The position numbers were made by a program, and so were the translations under genes. A stretch of DNA of 5,561 nucleotides from the NCBI GenBank assembly GCA_046757965.1, contig JBHHZI010000193.1:1-5561 (forward strand), given 5' to 3'. The notes under the pieces are model-generated. The model had not been told where the DNA came from. It saw nothing but the letters and a program-made list of their open reading frames with translations, and searched no databases. The stretch is from JBHHZI01 sp046757965. Its GTDB lineage: Bacteria > Acidobacteriota > Polarisedimenticolia > SMYD01. Below, one piece after another: positions 1-5,561 of the stretch. Position 1 is the stretch's first letter. Each line of letters begins with the position of its first letter.

Positions 1-99
1 GCGGACCCGCTTGTCCGGTGGTGTGGGAGGGGCTCGGCCCGGGAATCTCCGGCCGCCCCTATCCCGATCGGCGCACACCTGTCCCCCGTGTTCCGTCAC
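1..99 (-). CDS. Possible 5' end of a gene downstream of ruvB (partial, hypothetical)
   Basis: On the minus strand a GTG codon at 99 opens a frame that stays free of stops for 33 codons to the window edge. Its product begins MTEHGGQVCADRDRGG and continues rich in Arg and Pro, ending at the edge with PDKRVR. It would begin about 20 nt after the ruvB stop, the spacing expected of a next gene in the operon. I see no good Shine-Dalgarno sequence before the GTG, and short open frames are common by chance at this GC content. I do not recognise the protein. A second in-frame GTG, seven codons later, is an alternative start. It may simply be non-coding sequence after the operon. Confidence 0.25.
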   Translation of the reverse strand, partial: MTEHGGQVCADRDRGGRRFPGRAPPTPPDKRVR

Positions 100-119
100 G
101 ATCCGTCGCCGCCGGGGCT

Positions 120-1148
120 TCAGTCGAACAGCTTGCGGGCGGCCGCGGCCGGGCCGCCGAGATGCTCCACGGCACGCGGCGTGATGCGCCGGCCCCGGGG
201 GGTGCGCTCGATGAACCCGAGCTGCATCAGATACGGCTCGTGGATCTCCTCGATGGTGTCGCGCTCCTCACCCACCGCGGCCGCGATGGTTCCGACGCCG
301 ACCGGGCCGCCATCGAACTGCCGCCAGATGAGCTCCAGAATACGCCGGTCGAGGTCATCCAGGCCGAACCGGTCCACGCCCAGGCGCGCCAGGCCCTGCC
401 CGGCGACCTCTCCGGTGACCGCCCCGTCCCCCTCGACCTCCGCAAAGTCACGCACACGTCTGAGCAGCCGGTTGGCGATGCGCGGTGTGCCGCGTGACCG
501 CCGGGCGATCTCGTCCGCGCCGTCGCTGTCGAGAGGGAGCTGGAGGCGCGCCGCCGAGCGACGCACGATCTCGGTGAGCTCTCCGGCCGGATAGAAGTCG
601 AGATGGTGGACGATGCCGAAGCGACCTCTCAGAGGCGAGGTGAGGAGGCCAAGCCGGGTCGTGGCACCGACGAGCGTGAACGGCGGCAGATCGAGCTTCA
701 CGCTGCGAGCCGCGGGTCCCTGTCCGATCACCAGGTCGAGCTCGAAGTCCTCCAGCGCCGGGTAGAGAATCTCCTCGACTGCCGGGCTGAGACGGTGAAT
801 CTCGTCGATGAACAGGACATCTCGCTCCTCCAGATTGGTCAACAGGGCGGCCAGATCCCCCGGCCGCTCGATGACCGGCCCGGAGGTCGAGCGAAAACCC
901 ACCTCCAGTTCCCGGGCGATGATCCGGGACAGCGTCGTCTTCCCCAGTCCGGGCGGTCCGGAGAACAGCACGTGGTCGAGGGCCTCGTGGCGACTGCCCG
1001 CCGCGGCCAGGAAGACCTTGAGATTGGCGATGACCTTCGCCTGGCCGACGAACTCGTCGAGACGGCGAGGTCTCAGACCGACCTCCACCTTCTCCTCGGC
1101 GCCGGTCGCCCTCCCCGAGATCAGGTCGTCGGGATGCTCCTCGGTCAT
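120..1148 (-). CDS. ruvB: Holliday junction branch migration ATPase RuvB
   Basis: RuvB is the AAA+ motor of the RuvAB complex. Two hexameric rings flank a RuvA-bound Holliday junction and pump DNA through it using ATP, in the cytoplasm during recombinational repair. The 342-residue product matches the usual family length of about 335-350. Visible motifs are Walker A GPPGLGKTT (64-72), Walker B LFIDEIH (112-118), sensor 1 GATTR (161-165), the arginine finger in SPLRGRFG (171-178, R174), and sensor 2 RGTPRIANRLLRR (219-231). A winged-helix DNA-binding domain follows from about 260, with HEPYLMQLGFIERTPRGR (303-320). I chose the ATG at 1148 because AGGGGA lies 5 nt upstream (1154-1159) and the product then starts MTEEHPDDLIS as in homologues. 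Starts further upstream (GTG, or TTG at 1253) would add an Arg/Pro-rich, unconserved leader. It is the last certain gene of the operon and is separated from ruvA by an unusually long gap. Confidence 0.97.
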   Translation of the reverse strand: MTEEHPDDLISGRATGAEEKVEVGLRPRRLDEFVGQAKVIANLKVFLAAAGSRHEALDHVLFSGPPGLGKTTLSRIIARELEVGFRSTSGPVIERPGDLAALLTNLEERDVLFIDEIHRLSPAVEEILYPALEDFELDLVIGQGPAARSVKLDLPPFTLVGATTRLGLLTSPLRGRFGIVHHLDFYPAGELTEIVRRSAARLQLPLDSDGADEIARRSRGTPRIANRLLRRVRDFAEVEGDGAVTGEVAGQGLARLGVDRFGLDDLDRRILELIWRQFDGGPVGVGTIAAAVGEERDTIEEIHEPYLMQLGFIERTPRGRRITPRAVEHLGGPAAAARKLFD

Positions 1149-1321
1149 GGTGTTCCCCTGCGGGCACGCGGCGGGGCCAGGCGACGGCCTGCAGACGGGA
1201 ACAGCTCGTCGACCGGCCACCCGGGGCGGAAGGATTCTCCCGCCGGCTGCCAAAGACCCGGCCGACAGGATACCAGCAATGCCGTGGTGCCGAGATGAGG
1301 CAGGCCCTGCGCCTCGCCGGG
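1149..1321. other. ruvA-ruvB intergenic gap (173 bp)
   Basis: There is no gene between the ruvA stop and the ruvB start. The half nearest ruvB is open in the ruvB frame, but its translation is low-complexity Arg/Pro/Gly sequence and is not RuvB-like. On the minus strand I see a TTGGCA hexamer (1248-1253) with no acceptable -10 box at 16-18 bp. There is also a sigma-54-like GGCAC...TTGCT string (1275-1292) with wrong spacing. I find no terminator-like hairpin with a T-tract, so read-through from ruvA into ruvB remains the simplest reading. Confidence 0.7.
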
Positions 1322-1957
1322 CTAACCTCTGGCCAGCAGGCGCAGGGCATCTCGCAGCAGCTCCTGCAGGCGTGGCGGCGGACCGGCGTCCGGGACGCTC
1401 AGGCGATCCAGGACCTTGACCACCTCCGGCTCCCTGTAGCCGAGATTGGCCAGCGCCAGCCGGGCGTCCTCCCGGAGATCGCCCTCGCGACCGTCGCCGT
1501 CCCCGGACCTCCCGCCGGCCGTCTCGCCTCCTGGACCGGTGGAGGCTGCCATGCAGAGGTCATCGACCTTCTCGCACAGGTCGGCGACGAGGCGCTCTGC
1601 CGTCCGCTTGCCGACTCCGGGGAGCCGCTTGAGCCCCTCGGTATCCCGGTTGCGGATCAGCGCCGCGATGCCCGCCGAACGCTTGCCCGACAGCATGCCG
1701 AGGGCCAGCCGGGGCCCCACTCCCGAGACCGTCTGCAGGCGTGTGAACAGGGTGCGCTCCGCCCGGGTGGAGAAGCCGAACAGGTGAATGCCGCTGTCGC
1801 GCATCCGCGTGTGCACGAAGAGAGTCACGTCATCGCCGGCCGGCAGGCCGGCAAACGTCTGCAGGGAGATCTGAACCTCGTACCCGACCCCGTTGACATC
1901 GATCACCAGCCGGGTGGGCTCCCTCTCGACCAGTGTGCCGACGAGTCGGGCGATCAT
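1322..1957 (-). CDS. ruvA: Holliday junction DNA helicase subunit RuvA
   Basis: RuvA tetramers bind the four-way junction, hold it in an open square form, and load and stimulate RuvB. The 211-residue product has the three family domains. The N-terminal OB fold (about 1-64) starts MIARLVGTLV and includes INVNGVGYEVQ-like sequence as VIDVNGVGYEVQ. Two helix-hairpin-helix motifs follow, VSGVGPRLAL (77-86) and LPGVGKRTAER (112-122). A flexible Gly/Asp-rich linker (about 138-162) leads to the C-terminal RuvB-binding helical domain (about 163-211, with LANLGYREPEV). The ATG at 1957 overlaps the ruvC stop as ATGA, which implies translational coupling. GGGGAG (1964-1969) lies 6 nt upstream. The acidic-pin position, usually Glu-Asp, reads D54-S55 here (see findings). 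A PPP run occurs at 193-195. The stop is TAG. Confidence 0.97.
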   Translation of the reverse strand: MIARLVGTLVEREPTRLVIDVNGVGYEVQISLQTFAGLPAGDDVTLFVHTRMRDSGIHLFGFSTRAERTLFTRLQTVSGVGPRLALGMLSGKRSAGIAALIRNRDTEGLKRLPGVGKRTAERLVADLCEKVDDLCMAASTGPGGETAGGRSGDGDGREGDLREDARLALANLGYREPEVVKVLDRLSVPDAGPPPRLQELLRDALRLLARG

Positions 1958-2502
1958 TCGCGGCTCCCCGGAGACGGCCGGAGGACCGCGCGGCCAGGGT
2001 GCCGCCCTCGACTCAGGGGGCCGAGGTGGTGTGTGTGGCAGATGGCCACCGCGAGCGCGTCGGCGGCATCCGCGTCGGCAAGTGGTGCCGCCTGGCCCAG
2101 GAGCCGCGACACCATCCAGGCCACCTGGCCCTTGGAAGCAGCTCCCGTGCCGGCGACGGTCTTCTTCACCTCGCGGGGAGCATAGGAGACGACGGTCAGC
2201 CCGGCGGCCGCCACCGCGGCCAGGAGAACGCCGCGGACATGAGCCAGCCGGAGGGCACTGCGCACGTTGACGGCGTGGAAGAGGTCCTCCACTGCCACGG
2301 CATCAGGGGCGAACCGTTCGATCTCACAGGCCAGTGCGGACTGGATCCGGTGCAGGCGGCGCTCGAAGGGGTCGCGCGACGGCGGCGAGAAGCTACCGGA
2401 GGCCACATGGACGAGGCGGGGCCCCTCCGCCGTCACGACACCGAAGCCGGTACGGCGTGAACCGGGGTCGAGTCCCAGGACCGTCACGGGCGAGGCAGCC
2501 AC
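1954..2502 (-). CDS. ruvC: Crossover junction endodeoxyribonuclease RuvC
   Basis: RuvC is the dimeric, Mg2+-dependent RNase H-fold nuclease that cuts symmetric strands of Holliday junctions to resolve recombination intermediates. The 182-residue product has all four catalytic acidic residues in their usual contexts: D12 in GLDPGSRRTGFG, E72 in VEDLF, and D145 and D148 in DAADALAVAICH. The family motif EVKKTVAGTGAASKGQV (111-127) is also clear. A basic, Pro-rich tail of about 25 residues follows the core. The start is GTG at 2502, 6 nt after the yebC stop, but the GGAG there abuts the start codon with no spacer. An alternative GTG at 2487 would give a 177-residue protein whose first catalytic residue is D7, as in the E. 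coli enzyme. The 3' end overlaps ruvA by 4 nt. Confidence 0.96.
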   Translation of the reverse strand: MAASPVTVLGLDPGSRRTGFGVVTAEGPRLVHVASGSFSPPSRDPFERRLHRIQSALACEIERFAPDAVAVEDLFHAVNVRSALRLAHVRGVLLAAVAAAGLTVVSYAPREVKKTVAGTGAASKGQVAWMVSRLLGQAAPLADADAADALAVAICHTHHLGPLSRGRHPGRAVLRPSPGSRE

Positions 2503-2508
2503 CTCCGC

Positions 2509-3252
2509 TCAGCCTTCTGCCGGCGGAACCTCGTCGAACTCCATGTTGCCCCAGACCTTCTGCACGTCATCGTGGTCCTCCAGGGCCTCGAGGAACTTCA
2601 TCAACTGGCCGGCTCGCTTGCCCGACACGGAGACCGTGGTGGAGGGCACGCGCGCAATCTCGGCCGACTCAGGCGCGATGTTCGCTGCCGACAGCGCCTC
2701 GCTCACCGCCTGGAAGCTCTCCGGAGGGGTGGTGACCTCCCACACACCCCCGGCGTCGACGATGTCCTCGGCGCCGGCTTCCAGCGCCACCTCCATGAGC
2801 TGATCCTCCGGCGCCGCGTCCTTCGGGACCAGGAACTGACCCTTGCGTTCGAACATCCAGGACACCGAGTTCGGCGCGCCGAGATTGCCGCCGTGCTTGG
2901 TGAACAGGTGCCGGATCTCCGGCGTCGTGCGGTTCGGATTGTCGGTCATCGTCTCGACGAACAGAGCCACGCCTTCCGGACCATATCCCTCGTAGTTGAC
3001 CTCCTCGTACGTCACGCCGGGAAGTTCGCCCGTTCCCCGCTGGATGGCCCGCTTCATGTTGTCGAGCGGCATGTTCACGGCCCGCGCCGAGACGATGGCC
3101 TGGCGCAGACGGGGATTGGCGGACTCGTCGCCACCGCCGGCGCGGGCGGCCACGACGATCTCGCGGATGACCCGCGTGAACTTCTGCCCGCGCTTGGCGT
3201 CGGCAGCGGCCTTCTTGTGCTTGATGGTGCTCCACTTGTTGTGGCCGGACAC
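2509..3252 (-). CDS. yebC: YebC/PmpR (TACO1) family protein
   Basis: The 247-residue protein is a full-length member of the YebC/PmpR/TACO1 family. It begins MSGHNKWSTIKHKKAAADAKRG (1-22) and carries the hallmark segments FTRVIREI (25-32), NMPLDNMKRAIQRGTGE (60-76), YEGYGPEGVA (87-96), ETMTDNPNRT (100-109) and NLGAPNSVSWMFERKG (123-138). Family members have been described as DNA-binding regulators (PmpR), and more recently as ribosome-associated factors that help translate difficult stretches such as polyproline. TACO1 is the mitochondrial relative. The sequence alone does not decide which role applies here. The start is GTG at 3252, supported by GAGGAG (3259-3264) 6 nt upstream. It is the first gene of the unit and ends 6 nt before ruvC, matching the common yebC-ruvC synteny. 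The C-terminus is acidic. Confidence 0.96.
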   Translation of the reverse strand: MSGHNKWSTIKHKKAAADAKRGQKFTRVIREIVVAARAGGGDESANPRLRQAIVSARAVNMPLDNMKRAIQRGTGELPGVTYEEVNYEGYGPEGVALFVETMTDNPNRTTPEIRHLFTKHGGNLGAPNSVSWMFERKGQFLVPKDAAPEDQLMEVALEAGAEDIVDAGGVWEVTTPPESFQAVSEALSAANIAPESAEIARVPSTTVSVSGKRAGQLMKFLEALEDHDDVQKVWGNMEFDEVPPAEG

Positions 3253-3258
3253 AGCGGA

Positions 3259-3264
3259 CTCCTC
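3259..3264 (-). promoter_or_regulatory. Ribosome binding site of yebC
   Basis: GAGGAG on the minus strand sits 6 nt before the GTG at 3252. It is the strongest Shine-Dalgarno match in the window and fixes the GTG as the yebC start. Confidence 0.75.
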
Positions 3265-3279
3265 GTGGTGAACGCCGGG

Positions 3280-3309
3280 ATGCTAACACACCGCCGCCGG
3301 ATCCTTCAA
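3280..3309 (-). promoter_or_regulatory. Probable sigma-70-type promoter of the yebC-ruvCAB operon
   Basis: On the minus strand the -35 hexamer TTGAAG (3304-3309) and the -10 hexamer TAGCAT (3280-3285) are separated by 18 bp. Each matches the consensus at four of six positions. Transcription would start near 3273, giving a leader of about 20 nt that contains the yebC Shine-Dalgarno sequence. The geometry is right and the region is less GC-rich than its surroundings. No operator repeat is evident. A LexA-type box was looked for by eye and not seen. Confidence 0.5.
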
Positions 3310-3388
3310 CGGCCCCATGCTCTAAGATGCTGATGGGATTCAGTTTGCACGCCGACCGGCCGCATCGATCCGGAGGCCACCCGACACC

Positions 3389-3418
3389 TTCCCGATCGTC
3401 ACACGACTGCACTACGAT
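3389..3418 (+). promoter_or_regulatory. Weak candidate promoter of the sulfatase-fold gene
   Basis: TACGAT (3413-3418) fits the TAnnnT core of a -10 element and ends 7 nt before the ATG at 3426. Transcription would then start at or next to the start codon. The upstream hexamer TTCCCG (3389-3394, 18-bp spacer) is a poor -35 match. The gene has no Shine-Dalgarno sequence at this ATG, which suits a leaderless transcript. A further -10-like TAAGAT lies at 3323-3328, also without a good -35. Confidence 0.25.
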
Positions 3419-3425
3419 CCCGACG

Positions 3426-5528
3426 ATGCTCCTGCCGGCATGCGCCTGTCGCGCCATCTCCACCGGGGGGCAGCGGGCCTTGTTTCTTGTCGCGGGCCTG
3501 CTCGCCACGCTGGCCTGCCACGTTCCCGGCGGCGCCGCGAACGACGCGACCCACGACGACGCGTTCTCCGTGCTTCTCGTGACGCTCGACACGACGCGTG
3601 CCGACCGGCTGGGGGCGTATGGCGGGTCTTCCTCGGTGAGCCCCGCGTTCGACGCCCTGGCGCGGCGCGGCATCATCTACCGCCAGGCAACGACCACGTC
3701 TCCCCTGACCCTTCCTGCCCATGCCACGCTGCTGACCGGTGAGATCCCACCGATCCACGGCCTGCGCGTCAATGGCCAGGGACGACTCGCCGCCGGGCTG
3801 CCCACCCTGGCCACGCGGTTTCACGCGTCGGGTCTTGCCACCGCCGCGTTCATCAGCAGCGAGGTCCTCGACCGGCGACACGGTCTGGATCGTGGGTTCG
3901 ACGTGTATGACACACCGCGGGACGCCTCCGGCGAGAGGCGGGCAGGCGAGACCGTCGGCCGGGCCCTCGCGTGGCTCGATTCCATCGGAGACCGACCGGC
4001 ATTCCTGTGGGTCCACCTCTACGATGCCCACGCGCCCTACCGTCCGCCGGAACCGTACGCAGGTCTGTTCCAGCGCCGGCCGTACGACGGCGAGCTGGCA
4101 TACGCCGATGCTCAGATGGGCCGCCTCCTCCACCGCTGGACGGCCCGTGGCCGGGCCGGCAGAGCCGGGGGCAGCAAGGCCGGCGCCCACTCCGTCATCT
4201 GCGTGGTCGGCGACCACGGCGAGGGCCTGTCCGCCCACGGCGAGCGGGAGCACGGCCTGCTGCTCTACCAGTCGACGCTGCGGGTGCCCCTGGTGATGAT
4301 CGCGCCCGGCCTGTTGCCCGGCTCGATCGACACGCCGGTGAGCATCGCCGACGTGAGTGCGACACTGCTGTCGCTGGCCGACATCACACCGGATCGACCG
4401 CCAGGGCACGTCTTGCCGCGCGTCGACCGCCCGGTGGAGCGTGCTCCGGTCGCCACCGGCGTGGCGGACCGTACATCGATCACCGGAGACGGCACGCCCG
4501 CCAGACGGGACCAGACATTGATGCCCCGGGCCCTGACGGGGGTCGTTTACTCCGAGAGCCTGCTCGGTCTGTCGGATTACGGCTGGAGCCCCCTGCATGC
4601 ACTGCGCGAGGGGCGGTGGAAGCTGGTCGAGGGAACCTACCTGTCGCTGTTCGATCTTGCGGGCGACCCGGAGGAGAAGGTGGACCTGCTTGACGGACCG
4701 TCCCGCGACCGGAGTCATCCAGCCGACGAGACCGTCGCGCAACCCTCGACAGCCGGCGTGGCCGGTCGGGGCCAGTCACGTCTCCCGGCCGGAGATGACC
4801 TTGCAACCCGGACAGATCTCGACCGGTCGAGCGTCGCGGCGCATCTGTCCGCCGCCCTGCACCGCCTGCTGGACCGGCCGGCCTGGCCGGCGAGGAGCGA
4901 TGGCGGGGGAACCATGCCGGACGTTGTCGACCGCCTGAGGTCACTGGGATACCTCGGTGGGACGCCATCGTCCGCCGGCGGAGATCCGTCTGCCAGCAGG
5001 CCGGACCCCCGGGATCGGGCGATGTTTCATGACCAGGTCCTGGAGGTTCTGGCGGCGTACCGGGACGGCCGCATGGACGAGGCCGCCATGTCGCTGGCGC
5101 CGCTGGCGGCCCGCGAACCGGACAACCCCTTGCTGCAGGACCTGTCAGGAAGTATCGCGCTCGCCGCCGGTCGTCCGGCGGATGCGATCCAGCACTTCCG
5201 CGCCAGCCTTGCCGCAGGCGGGGACCGGCCGGCGGTTCACGCGCGACTGGCCGAGGCCCTGCTTGCCGCCGGTCGGCCGGCCGCCGCCGAACTCGAGGCT
5301 CGCGCCGCCCTCGAAGGAGCCGGCGACCGCGCCGACGGACGGACGGCGGTCATCCTGTGTCGATCTCTGCATGCTCGGGGCCGGAACAGGCAGGCCGCCG
5401 CGGTTGCGCAGCGTCTGCTCGCCACCGTGGCCGCGGGAGATCCATATCGCGACCGCCTGATCGCCCTGGCACGATCGGATCCACCCGCCGCGGGGTCTCC
5501 ATCTCCCCGACCCGCACCCTCCCACTGA
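3426..5528 (+). CDS. Exported sulfatase-fold hydrolase with C-terminal TPR-like domain
   Basis: The 700-residue product joins an alkaline-phosphatase-superfamily (PF00884-type) domain to helical repeats. Residues 18-30 form a hydrophobic segment after R17. It is followed by C31 in TLAC, an imperfect lipobox, or by a possible signal peptidase I site near GAA/N (37-39). The catalytic domain (about 47-425) shows LVTLDTTRADRLGAYG (51-66, metal ligand D55), TSPLTLPAHATLLTG (91-105), VHLYDAHAPY (196-205), VVGDHGEG (260-267, D263/H264) and EHG (275-277). The nucleophile position is T95 rather than Cys/Ser. A polar, low-complexity stretch spans about 425-465. LRSLGYLGG (504-512) closes the domain. 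From about 532 to 683 come three to four TPR-like helical pairs rich in Ala and Leu (for example 570-600 and 602-634), then a Pro-rich tail. The substrate is unknown; a phosphoester, sulfate ester or phosphonate is possible. I chose the ATG at 3426 because the in-frame ATG at 3327 would place 33 polar residues before the signal sequence. Neither ATG has a good Shine-Dalgarno sequence. The gene stands alone, divergent from the yebC operon. Confidence 0.85.
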   Translation: MLLPACACRAISTGGQRALFLVAGLLATLACHVPGGAANDATHDDAFSVLLVTLDTTRADRLGAYGGSSSVSPAFDALARRGIIYRQATTTSPLTLPAHATLLTGEIPPIHGLRVNGQGRLAAGLPTLATRFHASGLATAAFISSEVLDRRHGLDRGFDVYDTPRDASGERRAGETVGRALAWLDSIGDRPAFLWVHLYDAHAPYRPPEPYAGLFQRRPYDGELAYADAQMGRLLHRWTARGRAGRAGGSKAGAHSVICVVGDHGEGLSAHGEREHGLLLYQSTLRVPLVMIAPGLLPGSIDTPVSIADVSATLLSLADITPDRPPGHVLPRVDRPVERAPVATGVADRTSITGDGTPARRDQTLMPRALTGVVYSESLLGLSDYGWSPLHALREGRWKLVEGTYLSLFDLAGDPEEKVDLLDGPSRDRSHPADETVAQPSTAGVAGRGQSRLPAGDDLATRTDLDRSSVAAHLSAALHRLLDRPAWPARSDGGGTMPDVVDRLRSLGYLGGTPSSAGGDPSASRPDPRDRAMFHDQVLEVLAAYRDGRMDEAAMSLAPLAAREPDNPLLQDLSGSIALAAGRPADAIQHFRASLAAGGDRPAVHARLAEALLAAGRPAAAELEARAALEGAGDRADGRTAVILCRSLHARGRNRQAAAVAQRLLATVAAGDPYRDRLIALARSDPPAAGSPSPRPAPSH

Positions 5529-5561
5529 CGCGGTCACGCCGGGACGAGCGGGTGTCGCTGG
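5529..5561. other. Right-edge non-coding remnant
   Basis: The 33 bases after the sulfatase-fold gene hold no recognisable terminator hairpin or start codon context. The window ends too soon to tell what follows. Confidence 0.5.

Noticed and set aside
84..119. CCCCG/CGGGG inverted repeat just after ruvB as a terminator
   Set aside because: The stem is only about five pairs with a long loop and no T-tract. Such repeats are common in GC-rich sequence.
1225..1253. TTGGCA hexamer on the minus strand as a -35 for a ruvB promoter
   Set aside because: The hexamer matches five of six positions, but nothing resembling a -10 lies 16-18 bp downstream; the sequence there is GC-rich.
1275..1292. Sigma-54-like GGCAC...TTGCT on the minus strand in the ruvA-ruvB gap
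   Set aside because: The GG and GC elements are two bases further apart than the strict -24/-12 spacing allows, so it is unlikely to be functional.
603..2185. Long plus-strand open frames (603-1298, 808-1419 and 1295-2185) opposite ruvB and ruvA
   Set aside because: They are shadows of the highly conserved ruv genes. The products are low-complexity Arg/Pro/Gly sequence with no family resemblance.
3327..3425. The upstream ATG at 3327 as the start of the sulfatase-fold gene
   Set aside because: It would add 33 polar, His/Arg/Ser-rich residues before the hydrophobic export segment, has no Shine-Dalgarno sequence, and overlaps likely promoter sequence. It remains possible.
1149..3425. The ruvA-ruvB gap and the yebC-hydrolase gap are both 173 bp, hinting at a repeat
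   Set aside because: Comparing them by eye shows no shared sequence, so the equal length is coincidence.
3399..4742. A 447-codon open frame on the minus strand, antisense to the sulfatase-fold gene
   Set aside because: Its translation has no recognisable domain and mirrors the codon bias of the plus-strand gene, which has clear conserved motifs. Long antisense frames are expected at this GC content.

Overview
This is a GC-rich window of compact bacterial chromosome with two transcription units that diverge from an intergenic region at 3253-3425. Nothing in it looks like a mobile element, CRISPR array, RNA gene or anomalous island.

Left of the divergence, on the minus strand, is the Holliday-junction operon in the order yebC (2509-3252), ruvC (1954-2502), ruvA (1322-1957), ruvB (120-1148). 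A TTGAAG-N18-TAGCAT promoter and a clean Shine-Dalgarno sequence precede yebC. The spacing is tight for the first three genes: 6 nt between yebC and ruvC, and a 4-nt ATGA overlap between ruvC and ruvA. A 173-nt gap then precedes ruvB. RuvA binds and holds the four-way junction, RuvB is the hexameric AAA+ motor that drives branch migration, and RuvC is the nuclease that resolves the junction. YebC (PmpR/TACO1 family) is a conserved neighbour whose link to translation or gene regulation is separate from the resolvasome. A possible fifth gene starts just after ruvB and runs off the left edge.

Right of the divergence, on the plus strand, is one large gene (3426-5528). It encodes an exported or membrane-anchored protein with a sulfatase-fold (alkaline phosphatase superfamily) hydrolase domain followed by a C-terminal TPR-like domain. 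The metal-binding motifs are present, but the position where true sulfatases carry the formylglycine-precursor Cys/Ser is Thr. Calling it a sulfatase by activity is therefore not justified.

The high GC content, the yebC-ruvCAB cluster and the Thr-type sulfatase-fold/TPR protein with an LRSLGYLGG motif would fit Acidobacteriota, Myxococcota or a related soil or sediment lineage. This placement is an inference from family memory, not a proven assignment. The window is largely ordinary core genome. The points worth a second look are the nucleophile of the hydrolase, its possibly leaderless start, a changed acidic-pin residue in RuvA, and the ruvA-ruvB gap.
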